DNA of 64,000 nt, taken from positions 4,960,001-5,024,000 of the forward strand of contig JANHCV010000001.1 of assembly GCA_025594325.1 (NCBI GenBank), given 5' to 3'. The DNA comes from Blastocladiella emersonii ATCC 22665. Its lineage: Eukaryota > Blastocladiomycota > Blastocladiomycetes > Blastocladiales > Blastocladiaceae. The notes under the pieces were generated by a model that ran no database searches, was not told the origin of the DNA, and saw only the letters and a program-made list of their open reading frames with translations. How positions within the stretch are numbered: the stretch's first letter is position 1; every line of letters begins with the position of its first letter. This document shows positions 20,631-30,754 of this stretch, in pieces. The position numbers and the translations under genes are program-made.

Positions 20631-23555
20631 TTAAACGTCGCGGTCGACGGCGAGCGCCGCCGCGAGCGTCTGGCGCATGTGGTCGCTGGGCGCCTTCTCG
20701 GCAATGATCTGCCCGACGGCGGTGCGCACGTCGCCGCGGATGTCGCCCGAGTACTATGGGGGCAGGTCAGTGTCATGAAACCACCCAGCCGTGAACCCAG
20801 AAAGCGTACCATGCGGAGCAGCGTGGCGAGCGACCCGAGCGACCAGCTCGACCACTGGGTACGGTCGGCGGCGGCGGGCTCAGCGACCGCGTCCTCGAGC
20901 AGCGAGTGCGCGATCTGCGCGAACAGGGAGTCGCGCTCGCGCTCGGCGTTGGCGAGGTTGCTGCGGATCGTGGCGACCGTGGCCTCGGGCTCGTTGGCGT
21001 CCATGCGCGTCACCTGCTCGAGCTTGTCCTCGAGCGCGTCGATGCGGTACAGCGCCTTCTTGACCGTCAGGCAGATCACCTCGAGCGCGAACACGGGGCC
21101 CACCTCGTCGCCGCCCTCCTCCTCGTTCGCCGCCGCCGCCGCGGGCGCGGGAGCGGTCTCGCTGCCGTCCACGGCCATGGCCTCGTCACCGCCCGCGCCC
21201 GCGCCCGCCGAAGCCGCCGCCGGCCCGTTGCGCATCGTCTCCATGAGCCACGCCACGACGTGCCCGGGCTCACACACGCGGTAGTGCAGGAGCTTGTCGA
21301 CGACGATGAGGAAGAACTGGCGGTGGCGCTTCCAGAACTGGAACACGGACGCGACGAGCTGGGCCTTGGCGCCGGCGTGCGCCGCGGGCGCGAGCTTGCG
21401 CAGGAGGGGCAGGTACCGCTCGAGCACCGTCATGGTGTGCGAGAAGGTCTTCTGGCCGTGCGCGAGCAGCGCCGTGAGCACGGTATGGCGGAGCTGCCCC
21501 GTGGCCTCGGTCGGGTCGACGGGCACGCCCTCGACCGTCGTGCTCGTGTTGTTGAGGAACCGCTCGCAGTACTCGAACAGCTCGTCGGGCGACACGCGGT
21601 GCCGCACCATCTCGCCAATCTGCTCGGCGAACGCCGAGTGCTCGGGCGACGGGTACACGGGGGTCCCCGCGCGCGGCTCGAGCGCCGCGTACGCGAGCTT
21701 GAGCTCCTCGGGCAGCGTGCCGCGGATCCGGTCGTAGTACGCTAGCCGCGTGATGCGCTCCAGGACCACCAGCACGAACGCGCGCCGCTTGGCAAACACG
21801 TCGCCCTGCTCCTCCTCCGGGTCCGCGCCCTCGGGCAGCGTCGGCGGCTGCAGCACATACGCCCAGTCGGCCCACTTCCACCCGAACCCAAAGTTGGACA
21901 GGTGGTGCGAGAACAGGTCGACGAGCCGGACCAGGCAGTCCGGGTCCGTGGCCTCGAGCCGGCCAAACGACACGTGCAGCGCCTTGCCGAGCGCCTGCGC
22001 GACGCGCTTGGGCGACACGCGGCACAGGCCCATGATCACGTCCGTGTAGAAGACGGGGCGCACCTGCGGCAGCGGGAGCCGGAACAGCGCCGCGAAGATG
22101 GTCTCGATGAGCAGCTGCTCGAAGTTGTACTCGGGCATCTGCGCGTGCGAGCCCTGCGAGGGCCCGACGACCGCGGCCTCCTCCTCGTCCAGCACAAACG
22201 TGCCGGCCTGGAACAGCAGCTTGAGGTCGAGCAGCGACCGCGCGCCGGCCTTGTGGTTGTTCTGGATGTTGATGAGCAGGTCCTGCACCAGCTCGACGCA
22301 CACGAGCCGCTCGACGGTCGCCGTCTTGGGCACCTGCGGCACAAACGCCGCGTTCGGGTGGTCGGCGGGGAACCCGGGCAGCGCCGCGAGCTCGTCGTCG
22401 AACACGCGGAACACGACGGGCGGCGGCGCGTCAAAGTGCGCCATGGCGGGGCGGTCCGCGACCGCGGGCAGCTCGACGGGCGCGACCACGAGCGACGCCT
22501 GGTCGACCACGGGGAACGTGAAGGCCACGGGCCACGCGGCGAGCGGCGCGATCGCGGGACCCGCGAGCTGCCCGTCCACGGCGCTCGGCACCGTCTCGGT
22601 CCACAGCTGCGCGACGTTGGACGCGAGGTGCAGCAGGTAGTCGGCCTGGTCGAACGGCGCCGTCGCGGGGTCGAGCGGGCGCAGCGCCTCGAGGAGCGCC
22701 TGGCGCTCGGGATCCGCGGCGCGCGACTGCACGTAGGTCCCGACAGCGCCGAGGAGGGCGACGCGGAAGGGCGCGAACGTCTGCGGCGCGAACAGCGTGG
22801 CGCCGAGGACGGCTGTCGCGTACGAGTCGTTGCGGTAGTCGAGCACGCCCGACTGCAGCGCGGCCGTCAGGGGCTCGAGGATCGCCGCCACGACGCTGCC
22901 GGCGTCGAGGACGCCGAGCTCGGCCGCGTACGCGAGGAACCGCACAATACTGCGCAGGTGCGCGGGGCGCTCGACGATCAGGGCCTGCGTCAGGTGCTGG
23001 TGCACGGCGTCGAGCACGGCGGCGCCCACGGTCTGGTCCTGCTGCGTGATGGCGGACAGCATGGCCGCGTACACGTGCGGCTTGTGCGACAGCTCAGCGG
23101 TGCTACACGTTCACGCACGCACGCGCGTCGAAATGAGTCCCCGATGACGCAAGACGCTGTGCGAGGGAGCGAAACGCACCACCCGGCAAACGTCGTCAGG
23201 ATCATCTCGCGGTGGTTGTTGAAGTCGCGCACCACGACCGTGGCCACGTCGTTGATCATGGCGACGGCTTGGATGGGCTATACGGGAAGGCGAGAGGGGT
23301 AAGGGGCGCTCCGAGCAGCAGCGGAGACGCAGGCACGCGCGCGCGCACCTTATCGCCGGCCATGACGAGGAGCGACCGCAGCTTTTGCGCCTCCTCGACG
23401 TGCGGGTCGACCATGCGGCGACCGCGGCCGCCGTTGCCGCCTCGGCGCTGGAATACGGGACGACCTGGAAACGCAGGGGCAAGGGGGTCGGTGAGCGGGC
23501 GCGGTCGACCAAACGTAATGACGGGTTTCATGCGATGCATACCATGCGCGTTCAT
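20631..23555 (-). CDS. NCBP1: Nuclear cap-binding protein subunit 1 (CBP80)
   Basis: Exons 23555-23349, 23277-23180, 23102-20810 and 20753-20631; introns of 71, 77 and 56 nt; 906 residues. CBP80 is the large MIF4G-repeat subunit of the nuclear cap-binding complex, which holds capped RNA during splicing, 3' processing and export. The Arg/Gly-rich N-terminus fits the nuclear-import region. Matching segments include 'LRSIVRFLAYAAELG', 'IETIFAALFRLPLPQVRPVF', 'LSNFGFGWKWADW' and 'FWKRHRQFFLIVVDKLLHY'. An acidic Ala-rich linker follows, and the C-terminus 'DIRGDVRTAVGQII' resembles the third MIF4G domain end. The start is the most upstream in-frame ATG; an ATG nine residues in is also possible. 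It is head-to-head with PTRHD1 (193 bp). Confidence 0.92.
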
Positions 23556-23748
23556 GATGTCGTAGCAGCAGAACCGCGAGTCGGGCGGGTTTCGACGGCG
23601 TCGGCGGGACAGGCCTCCGTCGTCAGCGGCGCTGCGGCGCTAGCGAGCGGTCGCGAAAAAAGCGGCCGCTGAAGCATCACGTGCGCGAGGCTGACTCGTC
23701 GACAGGCGCGGCTTCGCGTCCTTTTGACCTCCTCACACCTCACCACCC
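23556..23748. promoter_or_regulatory. Divergent promoter NCBP1 / PTRHD1
   Basis: A 193-bp gap between head-to-head genes. It contains GCGGCCGC and a CACGTG E-box (23679-23684) within ATCACGTGCGCGAGG. CACGTG with adjacent GCGAG-type sequence recurs in other promoters of this window. Confidence 0.45.
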
Positions 23749-24274
23749 ATGGATCAGAGCGAGCAGGGACTCGTCGCAACGATCACGCCTGAGCCGGTTG
23801 CTGCCATGGACCCGCTCGCCATGTTCATTGTGGTCCGCCGCGACCTCATCAAGACGCTGGCGTGGCCCCTCGGGAGGTAACGCTGCTGCTTTCGTTGTCG
23901 TGATGCACCCCTTGACCGTTCTCAAGGATAGTGTGATTGCTCAGGGATCTCATGCCGCGACGGCGGCGCTGTGGAAGTTCCGTGCGCACCCAGACACGGA
24001 GGCCTACGCCGCGCCCGACAACATTGACCGCATGCACAAGGTCGTGTACGAGGTGCGAACTCTCACATAACACTCTCAAATCGAAGCTTACTCTTGCCCT
24101 CAGCTCAAGAACGAGTCCCAACTCGCCGCGCTGGCTGCCCGGCTCGAGGAGCGCGGCATCGAGCACTATCTTTGGCGCGAGCAGCCCGAGAACATGCTCA
24201 CGGCGCTTGCGACGCGGCCGTATCGCAAGAGCGAGGTCGGCGACGCGTTCAAGAAGTGCGGGCTCTTCCGCTGA
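23749..24274 (+). CDS. PTRHD1: Peptidyl-tRNA hydrolase 2-like protein PTRHD1
   Basis: Exons 23749-23876, 23932-24052 and 24104-24274; introns of 55 and 51 nt; 139 residues, the normal length. It matches the PTRHD1 branch of the PTH2 fold: 'MFIVVRRDLIKTLAWPLGS', 'VIAQGSHAATAALWKFRAHP', 'MHKVVYELKNESQLAALAAR', 'HYLWREQPENMLTALATRPY' and 'KKCGLFR' at the end. The PTH2 family releases peptide from peptidyl-tRNA; whether PTRHD1 proteins keep this activity is debated. Donors here (GTAACG, GTGCGA) differ from the usual GTACG. Confidence 0.93.
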
Positions 24275-24885
24275 TCCGGGCTAATAGATGCGCGTGCGAT
24301 AGACATCGGTTCTACGCGAGAGCAGCACTTCTTCACTCGCACACCCTCATGTCCACCTTGGACGAGAGATTTTCGCGCTGGTTTCCACGTGAACCTGCTT
24401 GATCGTGCCAGATCGAGGGGGGACGCGCCATGACCTTCCTTAATCGTTATTGCACGGCACCTCATCGCGACTACCACCGTGCTTGCAACATCACGCTGGA
24501 CTCTCGGTATCCTGCCATCGCGAGTGAGGCGCACGATCCACCGCATCAGTTCGTGATCGCTGACCTGATGGGCTTGGAAAATCCCTCGCCACACGCTAAA
24601 CTCGCCTATCATCGCCGGATCGCCCCGAGAATGAAAGCCTCTTCTCGCTCTCGCCATGAAGATCGGGCCTCGTCGGCGGGGGAGCTGCTTGTCCTCGGCG
24701 TGACGGCCAAGGACCACGATCCAAGCGAGTGGCGACGACGTTGCTAGGTCAAGGAGGGCTCAAGGAAGAGGAGCGACCACCGATTCGATCAAGGAAAGCA
24801 AGGGTGTTACTATGCAATTGTGTACTATGCAATCAAAACGATTTTAGACGAAGATGCTGTCGCGAGTCGCGAGGCGCGAAGCTCG
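24275..24885. other. Convergent intergenic region without clear gene
   Basis: A 611-bp region between the PTRHD1 stop (+) and the ferroxidase stop (-). A 105-codon plus-strand frame (24430-24747) and an overlapping minus-strand frame exist, but codon choice is less GC3-rich than in real genes here and no motif is visible. It includes a CACGTG at 24387-24392. The repeated TACTATGCAAT (about 24809-24832) lies near the ferroxidase 3' end. Confidence 0.45.
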
Positions 24886-26232
24886 TTACGCGACAAGCGC
24901 GAACACGGCGAGGGCCGCGGCGCCAGCGGCCGCGAGGATGCTGCGCGAGCCGAGCGCCGATGGCGCGGCGGTGGCGGCCATCATGTCGTTGAGGGTCTTG
25001 ACCTCCTTGGGGTTGGACACGTTGAACGACATGTACATGCCGGCCTTGAAGTGGTCGTGGACGTGGCAGTGCAGCAGCCAGTTGCCCGGGTTGTCGACGT
25101 GCGCATCGGCCCACCGGAACGTCGCCGGGAACGCCTCGAGCACGTCGCGGCGGTGGCCCTCGGACATGACCGTGATGCCGTGCCAGTGGATCGTGTGGAT
25201 GTCGACCTCGGTCCCGAACGCGAGCAGGTAGAACCGCACGTAGTCGCCCAGGTCCATCTGCAGCGTCGGCAGGTTGCCGTAGAAGTAGCCGTTGATGTTG
25301 TGCATCATGTTCGACTCCTTGAACGCGTCCGACGTGTCGAGCGCGGCCAGCGCCGTCGTGTTGGACTTGATGGTGGCGGGGAGCGCCGCAAACTCCTCGG
25401 GCGTGTACGTCGTGTTCTTGGCGTACTTGGCAATGTTGGCCTTGAGGAACGACGACTCGTTCTCGTTGCCGACGACAAACGACAAAAAGAACTCCTTCTT
25501 GACGCGGAACGAGCTCGAGTCGTACTTGGGCAGCCCGTTGTCACCCAGAATGCCCGACTCGTAGACCACGAGCGCGCCGTACAGGCCGTCGTAAATGTCC
25601 GACTCCATGACGTGCGAGTGGTACGCCCACACCATGGCGCTGCCGTCGTTCGGGCCGGGACCGGCGCGGTTGGGCACGGGCCACGTGTACGTGAACGTCT
25701 TGCCGGGGTCGACCGAGGCGCCCGCGCCCGCGTCGGGGCCCATGCCGGCGCCCTCGTTGTCCTTGTCGTAGAAGACGCCGTGCGGGTGGATCGAGTACGG
25801 GTTCGTCTTGGCCTTGTTCTTGAACACGACGCGGATCACCTGGTTGACCTCGGCGCGCAGCACGGGGCCCATGATGCCGAGGTGCTCGTCCTCGGCGCGC
25901 CGCGCGACCTGCTTCTCGAACTTGTCGTCCGTATACTGCTTGTACACGGCCTTGAGGTACTTTTTGCCGATGCGGCCCTCGGCCTGCGCCGCGAACACGG
26001 CGGGGTCGGACCCGGCCGTCGTCAGCGAGTCGCCCGAGAACCCGTCCTTGCCCGAGGGAGCGTAGTCCCACTCGACCTCCTCGGCGGCCACGTAGTAGGT
26101 CCAGATGGCGCACTTGTCGTTGCGCGGGCACGGGTTCGGCGTCGACTCGGCCTCGGCCGCGGCGACCGGGGACACCGACTGCAGCAGCACCGCGAGCAGG
26201 GCGGCGAGGAGGAAGGTATGTGTCCGCGCCAT
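24886..26232 (-). CDS. Ceruloplasmin/hephaestin-type multicopper ferroxidase, GPI-anchor-like
   Basis: Single exon, 448 residues. A signal peptide ('LLAALLAVLLQSV') is followed by 'IWTYYVAAEEVEWDYAP', typical of ceruloplasmin-like cupredoxin domains. All copper ligands are visible: 'SIHPHG' (about 147), 'WAYHSHV' (about 206), 'IHTIHWHG' (about 350) and 'LLHCHVHDHFKAGM' (about 388), covering type 1, 2 and 3 sites. The C-terminus is a small-residue hydrophobic tail after a Ser-rich stretch, as in GPI-anchored proteins. Adjacent, divergent FTR1 indicates that it oxidises Fe(II) at the cell surface for the permease. Classical fungal partners (Fet3) are three-domain laccase-like with a transmembrane tail; this one is of the animal-like ceruloplasmin type with two cupredoxin domains. 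Start chosen because it puts the signal peptide at the N-terminus. Confidence 0.88.
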   Translation of the reverse strand: MARTHTFLLAALLAVLLQSVSPVAAAEAESTPNPCPRNDKCAIWTYYVAAEEVEWDYAPSGKDGFSGDSLTTAGSDPAVFAAQAEGRIGKKYLKAVYKQYTDDKFEKQVARRAEDEHLGIMGPVLRAEVNQVIRVVFKNKAKTNPYSIHPHGVFYDKDNEGAGMGPDAGAGASVDPGKTFTYTWPVPNRAGPGPNDGSAMVWAYHSHVMESDIYDGLYGALVVYESGILGDNGLPKYDSSSFRVKKEFFLSFVVGNENESSFLKANIAKYAKNTTYTPEEFAALPATIKSNTTALAALDTSDAFKESNMMHNINGYFYGNLPTLQMDLGDYVRFYLLAFGTEVDIHTIHWHGITVMSEGHRRDVLEAFPATFRWADAHVDNPGNWLLHCHVHDHFKAGMYMSFNVSNPKEVKTLNDMMAATAAPSALGSRSILAAAGAAALAVFALVA

Positions 26233-26664
26233 GGTGATACGCCCAAAGCCCGAGCGAGACAGGAAAGAATGGAGAGCAGAGAGCTCCAGCGCCTCAGAAC
26301 GGGCGAGCTTTTGAGGCGGCACCCCGACGACAAGGGCTGTGACACGGGGAGCTTGACGAGACATTTTCTCCTTCGGATCGTCTGGTTGTTATCGATGGGC
26401 GATTCAAGCAAGCCTTCGCGACCCACGAGGGCCTTCGCGGCCCACGAGGACCAGCACGAGGACCTTCGCGGCCCACGTGTTGCGATCCACATTGCCATCT
26501 GATAAATGGAAAGTGCCGCACCCTTGCGTCCTCACGTCCCACGACCCGCGAGCAAAGGGAGAGCGTACAAATTCCTCGCTCACGCGGAGCCCCTCTCTCG
26601 CTCGCTCCCCTCCTTCGTTAGGCCGGCGCAGCGTTCCCTCTACACTATCATACTGCTGTCCGCC
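26233..26664. promoter_or_regulatory. Divergent promoter of the iron-uptake pair
   Basis: A 432-bp gap between the ferroxidase (-) and FTR1 (+) start codons. It carries three copies of an 18-nt motif CCTTCGCGRCCCACGAGG at 26413-26430, 26432-26449 and 26463-26479, the last changed to end in a CACGTG E-box. This is the obvious candidate for joint iron regulation; the binding factor is unknown. Confidence 0.55.
26413..26479. repeat. Triplicated 18-nt promoter motif
   Basis: Copies at 26413, 26432 and 26463. The first two are exact except for one base (A/G at position 9); the third matches 15 positions, then diverges into CACGTG. Spacing is 19 and 31 nt. A partial CACGAGG copy lies between the second and third. 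Confidence 0.8.
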
Positions 26665-27778
26665 ATGTCCGACACTGGCATTCAGAAGACGTTCGGCGTC
26701 CCCGACAAGGAGGTCGAGACCAAGTTCCGGTCAACGGGCGTCTTCGATGTGCCCGCTTACTTTATCTTCGTACGATTTTGCGTTCAGCAGCCACGGGCCG
26801 TTGGCCAGGCGAGTCGAGTCGTCCAGGACTAACGGGCGCGAGCCGGCGCGGTCCTTGTAGTCGCGCGAGGTCCTGGAAATGGCCGTCATCATCGCCGTGC
26901 TGGTCACCTTCATCAACCGCATCATGGCCAGCAACGAGAAGCTGCGCAAGCAGATGGTGCGCCAGGTGTACCTCGGCGCGATCGCTGGCACGCTCGTGTC
27001 GATTGCACTGGCCGTCATCTTCATCATCCTGTTCCAGACGCTGCGCGTCGACATCTGGGGCACCGAGACGTTCGAGATCATCTTCGAGGCCGTGTTCAAG
27101 CTGCTCGCGTGCGCGCTCATCACCATCATGGCCTTCACCATGATCAAGGTCGAGTACTGGCAGCTCAAGTGGGAGCGCAAGCTCCGCGTCGCGGCGCAGG
27201 AGGCCATGGAGACCATGAACAAGTCCAAGTGGACCATGTTCCTGTTGTCGTTCACGGTCGTGCTCCGCGAGGGCCTCGAGACGCTCGTTCTCCTCGGCGG
27301 CACCTCGTCGTCGGCGTCGGCCAAGTCCATCATCCTGCCCGCCATCACGGGGATCATCACTGGGTGCCTGATCGGCTGGCTCGTGTACAAGGGCGGCAGC
27401 ACGATCGCGCTCAAGGTGTTCGTGCAGGTCTCGATCGTGTTCCTGCTGTTCATCGCTGCCGGTCTCTTCATGGGCGGGTGCCACGAGATCGAGGAGCTGA
27501 CGGGCGGCGAGATTGTCGTGCTCGAGATCGAGGACGTCGAGTTCGACCCGGATGACGGCAACGTCTTCTTCCAGATCATCGGCGCGCTGTTCGGCTGGCG
27601 GTCCGAGTGGACCGTGGTGACGGTCGTCACCTACTTCCTGTACTGGGTCGTCGCGCTCCCGGCGCTCTACTTCTACAACCGCAAGCAGACGCGCCTGGCC
27701 GAGGCGCTCGCGCGCGAGGAGGGCCAGAGCGGCTCGACCATTGCCGGCGATGACGACGAGACCAAGCGCATCGTGTAA
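26665..27778 (+). CDS. FTR1: High-affinity iron permease Ftr1
   Basis: Exons 26665-26769 and 26861-27778, intron of 91 nt (the longest here); 340 residues. Ftr1 carries Fe(III) made by its partner ferroxidase across the plasma membrane. Both iron-transport motifs are present: REVLE (about 37-41) in TM1, created exactly at the splice junction ('YFIF' + 'SREVLE'), and REGLE (about 170) in TM4. There are seven plausible transmembrane segments and 'GGCHEIEEL' in the extracytosolic loop. The unspliced frame would lose the first motif, which supports the intron. The tail is short and acidic. Confidence 0.95.
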
Positions 27779-27984
27779 GGCGCCAGTGCTGCCAGTAGCG
27801 TCCCCCAGTTTTGAACTTGAAGTCAACCCATACTCGCACAAATGAATTTTCTAGCTTCATTACATGCCATCTGTCTCGTTTTGAGGGGAGCACGGGTGAG
27901 CGACTGTGGAGCAGCTCGGCGACGCGTGCGTGCCCTACTTTCGCACCTTGACGACTTGCCGAACATCCTCGCTTGCACGCACTC

Positions 27985-29327
27985 ATGAACGCGCCGTCCC
28001 ACTCCATGCAAAACTCTCAGAGACCTGCACCGCGCGAGGAGCGGCATAGCAACCTAGGCGGGTGGTCCAAGCAGGACCGCGAGGCCCTCCACGCCGAGCT
28101 CAAGCGCATGCCCAAGTGGCAGCCGGCCGAGCTCGCGTCCCGGCTCGGTAAACCTGTCGTTGAGGTCCTCTGGCACCTCTCGGCGCTCGACGCGCAGTAC
28201 CGATCGCTCCGCGGTATGCTACGATGCGGCGTTCGTGCGGTTTCGCTACCACTGACACGCGAGCGTGGCCTCCAGTGTCCAAACCGGGCAGCCTCATTGA
28301 CAGGCACCCTTTCGAGCAGTGCGAGGAGGCGAGCGACAGCGAGGTGGAGCAAGAGGAGGCGGAGAGCCGGCGGCACGCCAAGGAGCTCGACCGCGCGCTC
28401 AAGGCGCTCAACGCGGAGCGCACGCTGACCAAGCGCGAGGAGGATCTGCTCCAGGTCCTGCACCGGAGGCGAGCAACCATCGCCATGTCACAGTACGCTC
28501 CTCACTAGTGTTGATCCGCGCGCCATCCATCACTCACCCGCTCGGACGTGTGTAGCCACCTCAACAACGGGAAGCCGCTGTCGGTCATGAACGACGTGTG
28601 GCTCGAGGTGCACGCGTCGCTCGTGGCGTGGCTCCAGCCGCGCGTCCACGACGCGGTGCGGTTCGCCGAGCAGCGGATCGCGCTCGCGCACCCGACGGCG
28701 CACGTGGTAGTCGACGAGATTGCCGAGGCCGATATTGAGGCCGCGGTCACCGCCCACGCTCGCCCGCGCGACACGCACAACGCGGCGCGCGCCCGCGAGC
28801 TCGCGCTGTGGTGGGCGACCGAGTACAGCCCGCGCAACCCGCACTTTTGCGACGAGCTGTACCCGACGGCGCGGCGCGCGTTCGCGCACTACGGGATCGA
28901 CCTCGACGAGGTGCGCAAGTGGCAGCCGCCGGCCGAGCTCGCGGCCAAGCTCGCGACCATCGACCCGCTCGTCGTCGCGGGGCTCGTCAACCCCGAGAAT
29001 GGCGCGCTTCTCGGGCCCGAGACAGTCGGCGACGATAGTGCCGAGGCGGAAGAGGAGGAAACCATGTGGATCGAGCCGAGCATCGCGATCTGCGCACCAG
29101 GTCCGCTCCCGCCGCACGACACCGACCTCCACTCTGCTTCCGTCCTGTTAACCGATGACGACGACGACGACGACAAGTCAAGTGACGAGGAGGACGACGA
29201 CGACGACGACGACGAGGATGAGTCGCCTGCTGCCTCATCACGTGGGTCGAAGCGCAGTGTAGAAGACGACGAAGAGGCCGACGGCGACGCGCCGCCTGCA
29301 AAGCGCGCCCGCCGCCGACGGAAATAA
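27985..29327 (+). CDS. Nuclear protein with SANT/Myb-like N-terminus, unknown
   Basis: Exons 27985-28213, 28276-28492 and 28556-29327; introns of 62 and 63 nt; 405 residues. Residues about 27-70 ('LGGWSKQDREALHAELKRMP' onward) look like a SANT/Myb-type helical unit with the spaced tryptophans. A Glu/Arg-rich coiled segment ('KELDRALKALNAERTLTKRE') follows, then an Ala-rich helical region with 'WWATEY'. The end is a long Asp/Glu run and a basic KRARRRRK nuclear signal. It vaguely recalls RNA polymerase I upstream factor Rrn5, but similarity is too weak to name it. AATAAA (29323-29328) overlaps the TAA stop codon. Confidence 0.75.
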
Positions 29328-29328
29328 A
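29323..29328 (+). terminator. AATAAA overlapping a stop codon
   Basis: The stop of the SANT-like gene (TAA at 29325-29327) is embedded in AATAAA. If used, the 3' UTR would be only 10-30 nt long. Confidence 0.4.
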
Positions 29329-29530
29329 CGACGCGTGTCTCACCTCCATCTCTGCTCCCCGCTCATCAGGCCTCCACCTTCCACATTGGACCGCAGCGCT
29401 CGCCTTCCCTCCTCGCTCCCACCGAGCCGCGTGCCATCGACGCTCTCTCCCGCGCGACGACCGCGACTGCAACGAATCATCACCGCCCGTATCACACGCA
29501 ACGCACCAGCAACGCACTCACACCACCACC

Positions 29531-30754
29531 ATGCCCGGTCTCGCGCGCCGCAACTCGGCGCCGTACGCGCTCGCCGGCGTGGGCCCGCACGGCCACCTGT
29601 TCGGCGACGACCCGCTCGACGACCCGGCGGGCCGCGCGCTGCCCGGCACGCTGCCCCGCGCGGCCACGGCGGGCAAGCCGCGCCCGTACACGGTCGGGTA
29701 CTTTGACCCGAGCTACGACTACGCCGTGGGCCACGAGCGCGCGGCCACGGGCCACCCGCACGACGTGGTCGACCCGTACCTGCGCGCGCACGAGCGCGAC
29801 TTCCGCCGCGCGGCGGCCCGCGGCGACTTCCATGCCACGGACCCGGCGCTCCTCGAGTCGCAGCGCACGCTCGTGGCCGATGAGCCTGTGGTGCCCGCCG
29901 TCGAGCGCACGCGCGGCACAGCGCGCGGGACCAACGTCACGCACCGGTACTCGAGCTACGTCGCGCCCGCGGCGGCCGCGCCTGCCACGATCAAGACGGC
30001 GGCGCCCGTGGCCGTCACGACGACGACGCGCGAGCTGACGCCGCCGCCCGCGCACCGCCGCTCGCTGTCCACGGGCGCCGGGTACCCCGTCGCGCTGCCG
30101 GGCGGCGCGCGCCTCGTGCACACGGTCCCCGAGGCCGGCGAGGACGTGTGGTACTACCCGAGTGGGCGCGCGCGGTCGCCGGCGCGGCCCGCGCCGGGCG
30201 CCCTGGTCTCGGAGCAATACGGCGTGTCGCTCCCGCTCGCTGCGCGCCAGGCGGTCCCGTACGGCACCGCGATCCGCCGCACGGGCACGGGCGCCACGAC
30301 GGTCGTCGCGCCGGGGTACCACCGCGACACGTTCCACGCCGAGTCGAGCGTGTTCCGGCGCGCGCCCGTGACGCCGTCGGCCGGCCGCACCGCGTACACG
30401 GCTGCGGGTGCGCCCGCGGCGGCCGGCACCGCGTACGCGACCACAGGCACGCACCTCCCGCCGCGCACCACGGTCACGGCGCTCGACCGCGCCAACATGA
30501 TCGCGCTGCGCGAGGAGGAGGCCAGCCGGCCCGTGTCGTACACCAAGATCGGCCACATCACGATCCGCCACGACCAGCCCGGCGGCATGTACGGGTCGTC
30601 GCGGTTCGCGGGCTACGGCAAGCCGATCCTGCGCCCGCACACCACCACCGAGGCCGCCATCCTGCGCGCGCACGAGCTCGCGTCGCAGGAGGCCCGCCGC
30701 GACATGCACCTGGCGCGCCGGCGGACCAAGATTGGCGGGCTGATCAGCTGGTGA
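29531..30754 (+). CDS. Orphan Tyr/Arg/Pro-rich protein, possibly structural
   Basis: Single exon, 407 residues, ATG in a CACCACCACCATG context. No catalytic motif, signal peptide or membrane segment. It is rich in Ala, Arg, Pro, Thr, Gly and His. It has short spaced motifs such as 'YTVGYFDPSYDYAVGHER', 'THRYSSYVAP', 'SEQYGVSLPL', 'GHITIRHDQPGG' and a basic C-terminal helix 'QEARRDMHLARRRTKIGG'. GC3 is as high as in the surrounding real genes and the frame is long, so I believe it is coding. Proteins of this kind of composition occur among microtubule or axoneme-associated factors, but that is only a guess. Confidence 0.7.
   Translation: MPGLARRNSAPYALAGVGPHGHLFGDDPLDDPAGRALPGTLPRAATAGKPRPYTVGYFDPSYDYAVGHERAATGHPHDVVDPYLRAHERDFRRAAARGDFHATDPALLESQRTLVADEPVVPAVERTRGTARGTNVTHRYSSYVAPAAAAPATIKTAAPVAVTTTTRELTPPPAHRRSLSTGAGYPVALPGGARLVHTVPEAGEDVWYYPSGRARSPARPAPGALVSEQYGVSLPLAARQAVPYGTAIRRTGTGATTVVAPGYHRDTFHAESSVFRRAPVTPSAGRTAYTAAGAPAAAGTAYATTGTHLPPRTTVTALDRANMIALREEEASRPVSYTKIGHITIRHDQPGGMYGSSRFAGYGKPILRPHTTTEAAILRAHELASQEARRDMHLARRRTKIGGLISW

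Noticed and set aside
24430-24747. Small plus-strand ORF of 105 codons after PTRHD1
   Set aside because: Codon third positions are not GC-biased like real genes here, and no motif is visible.
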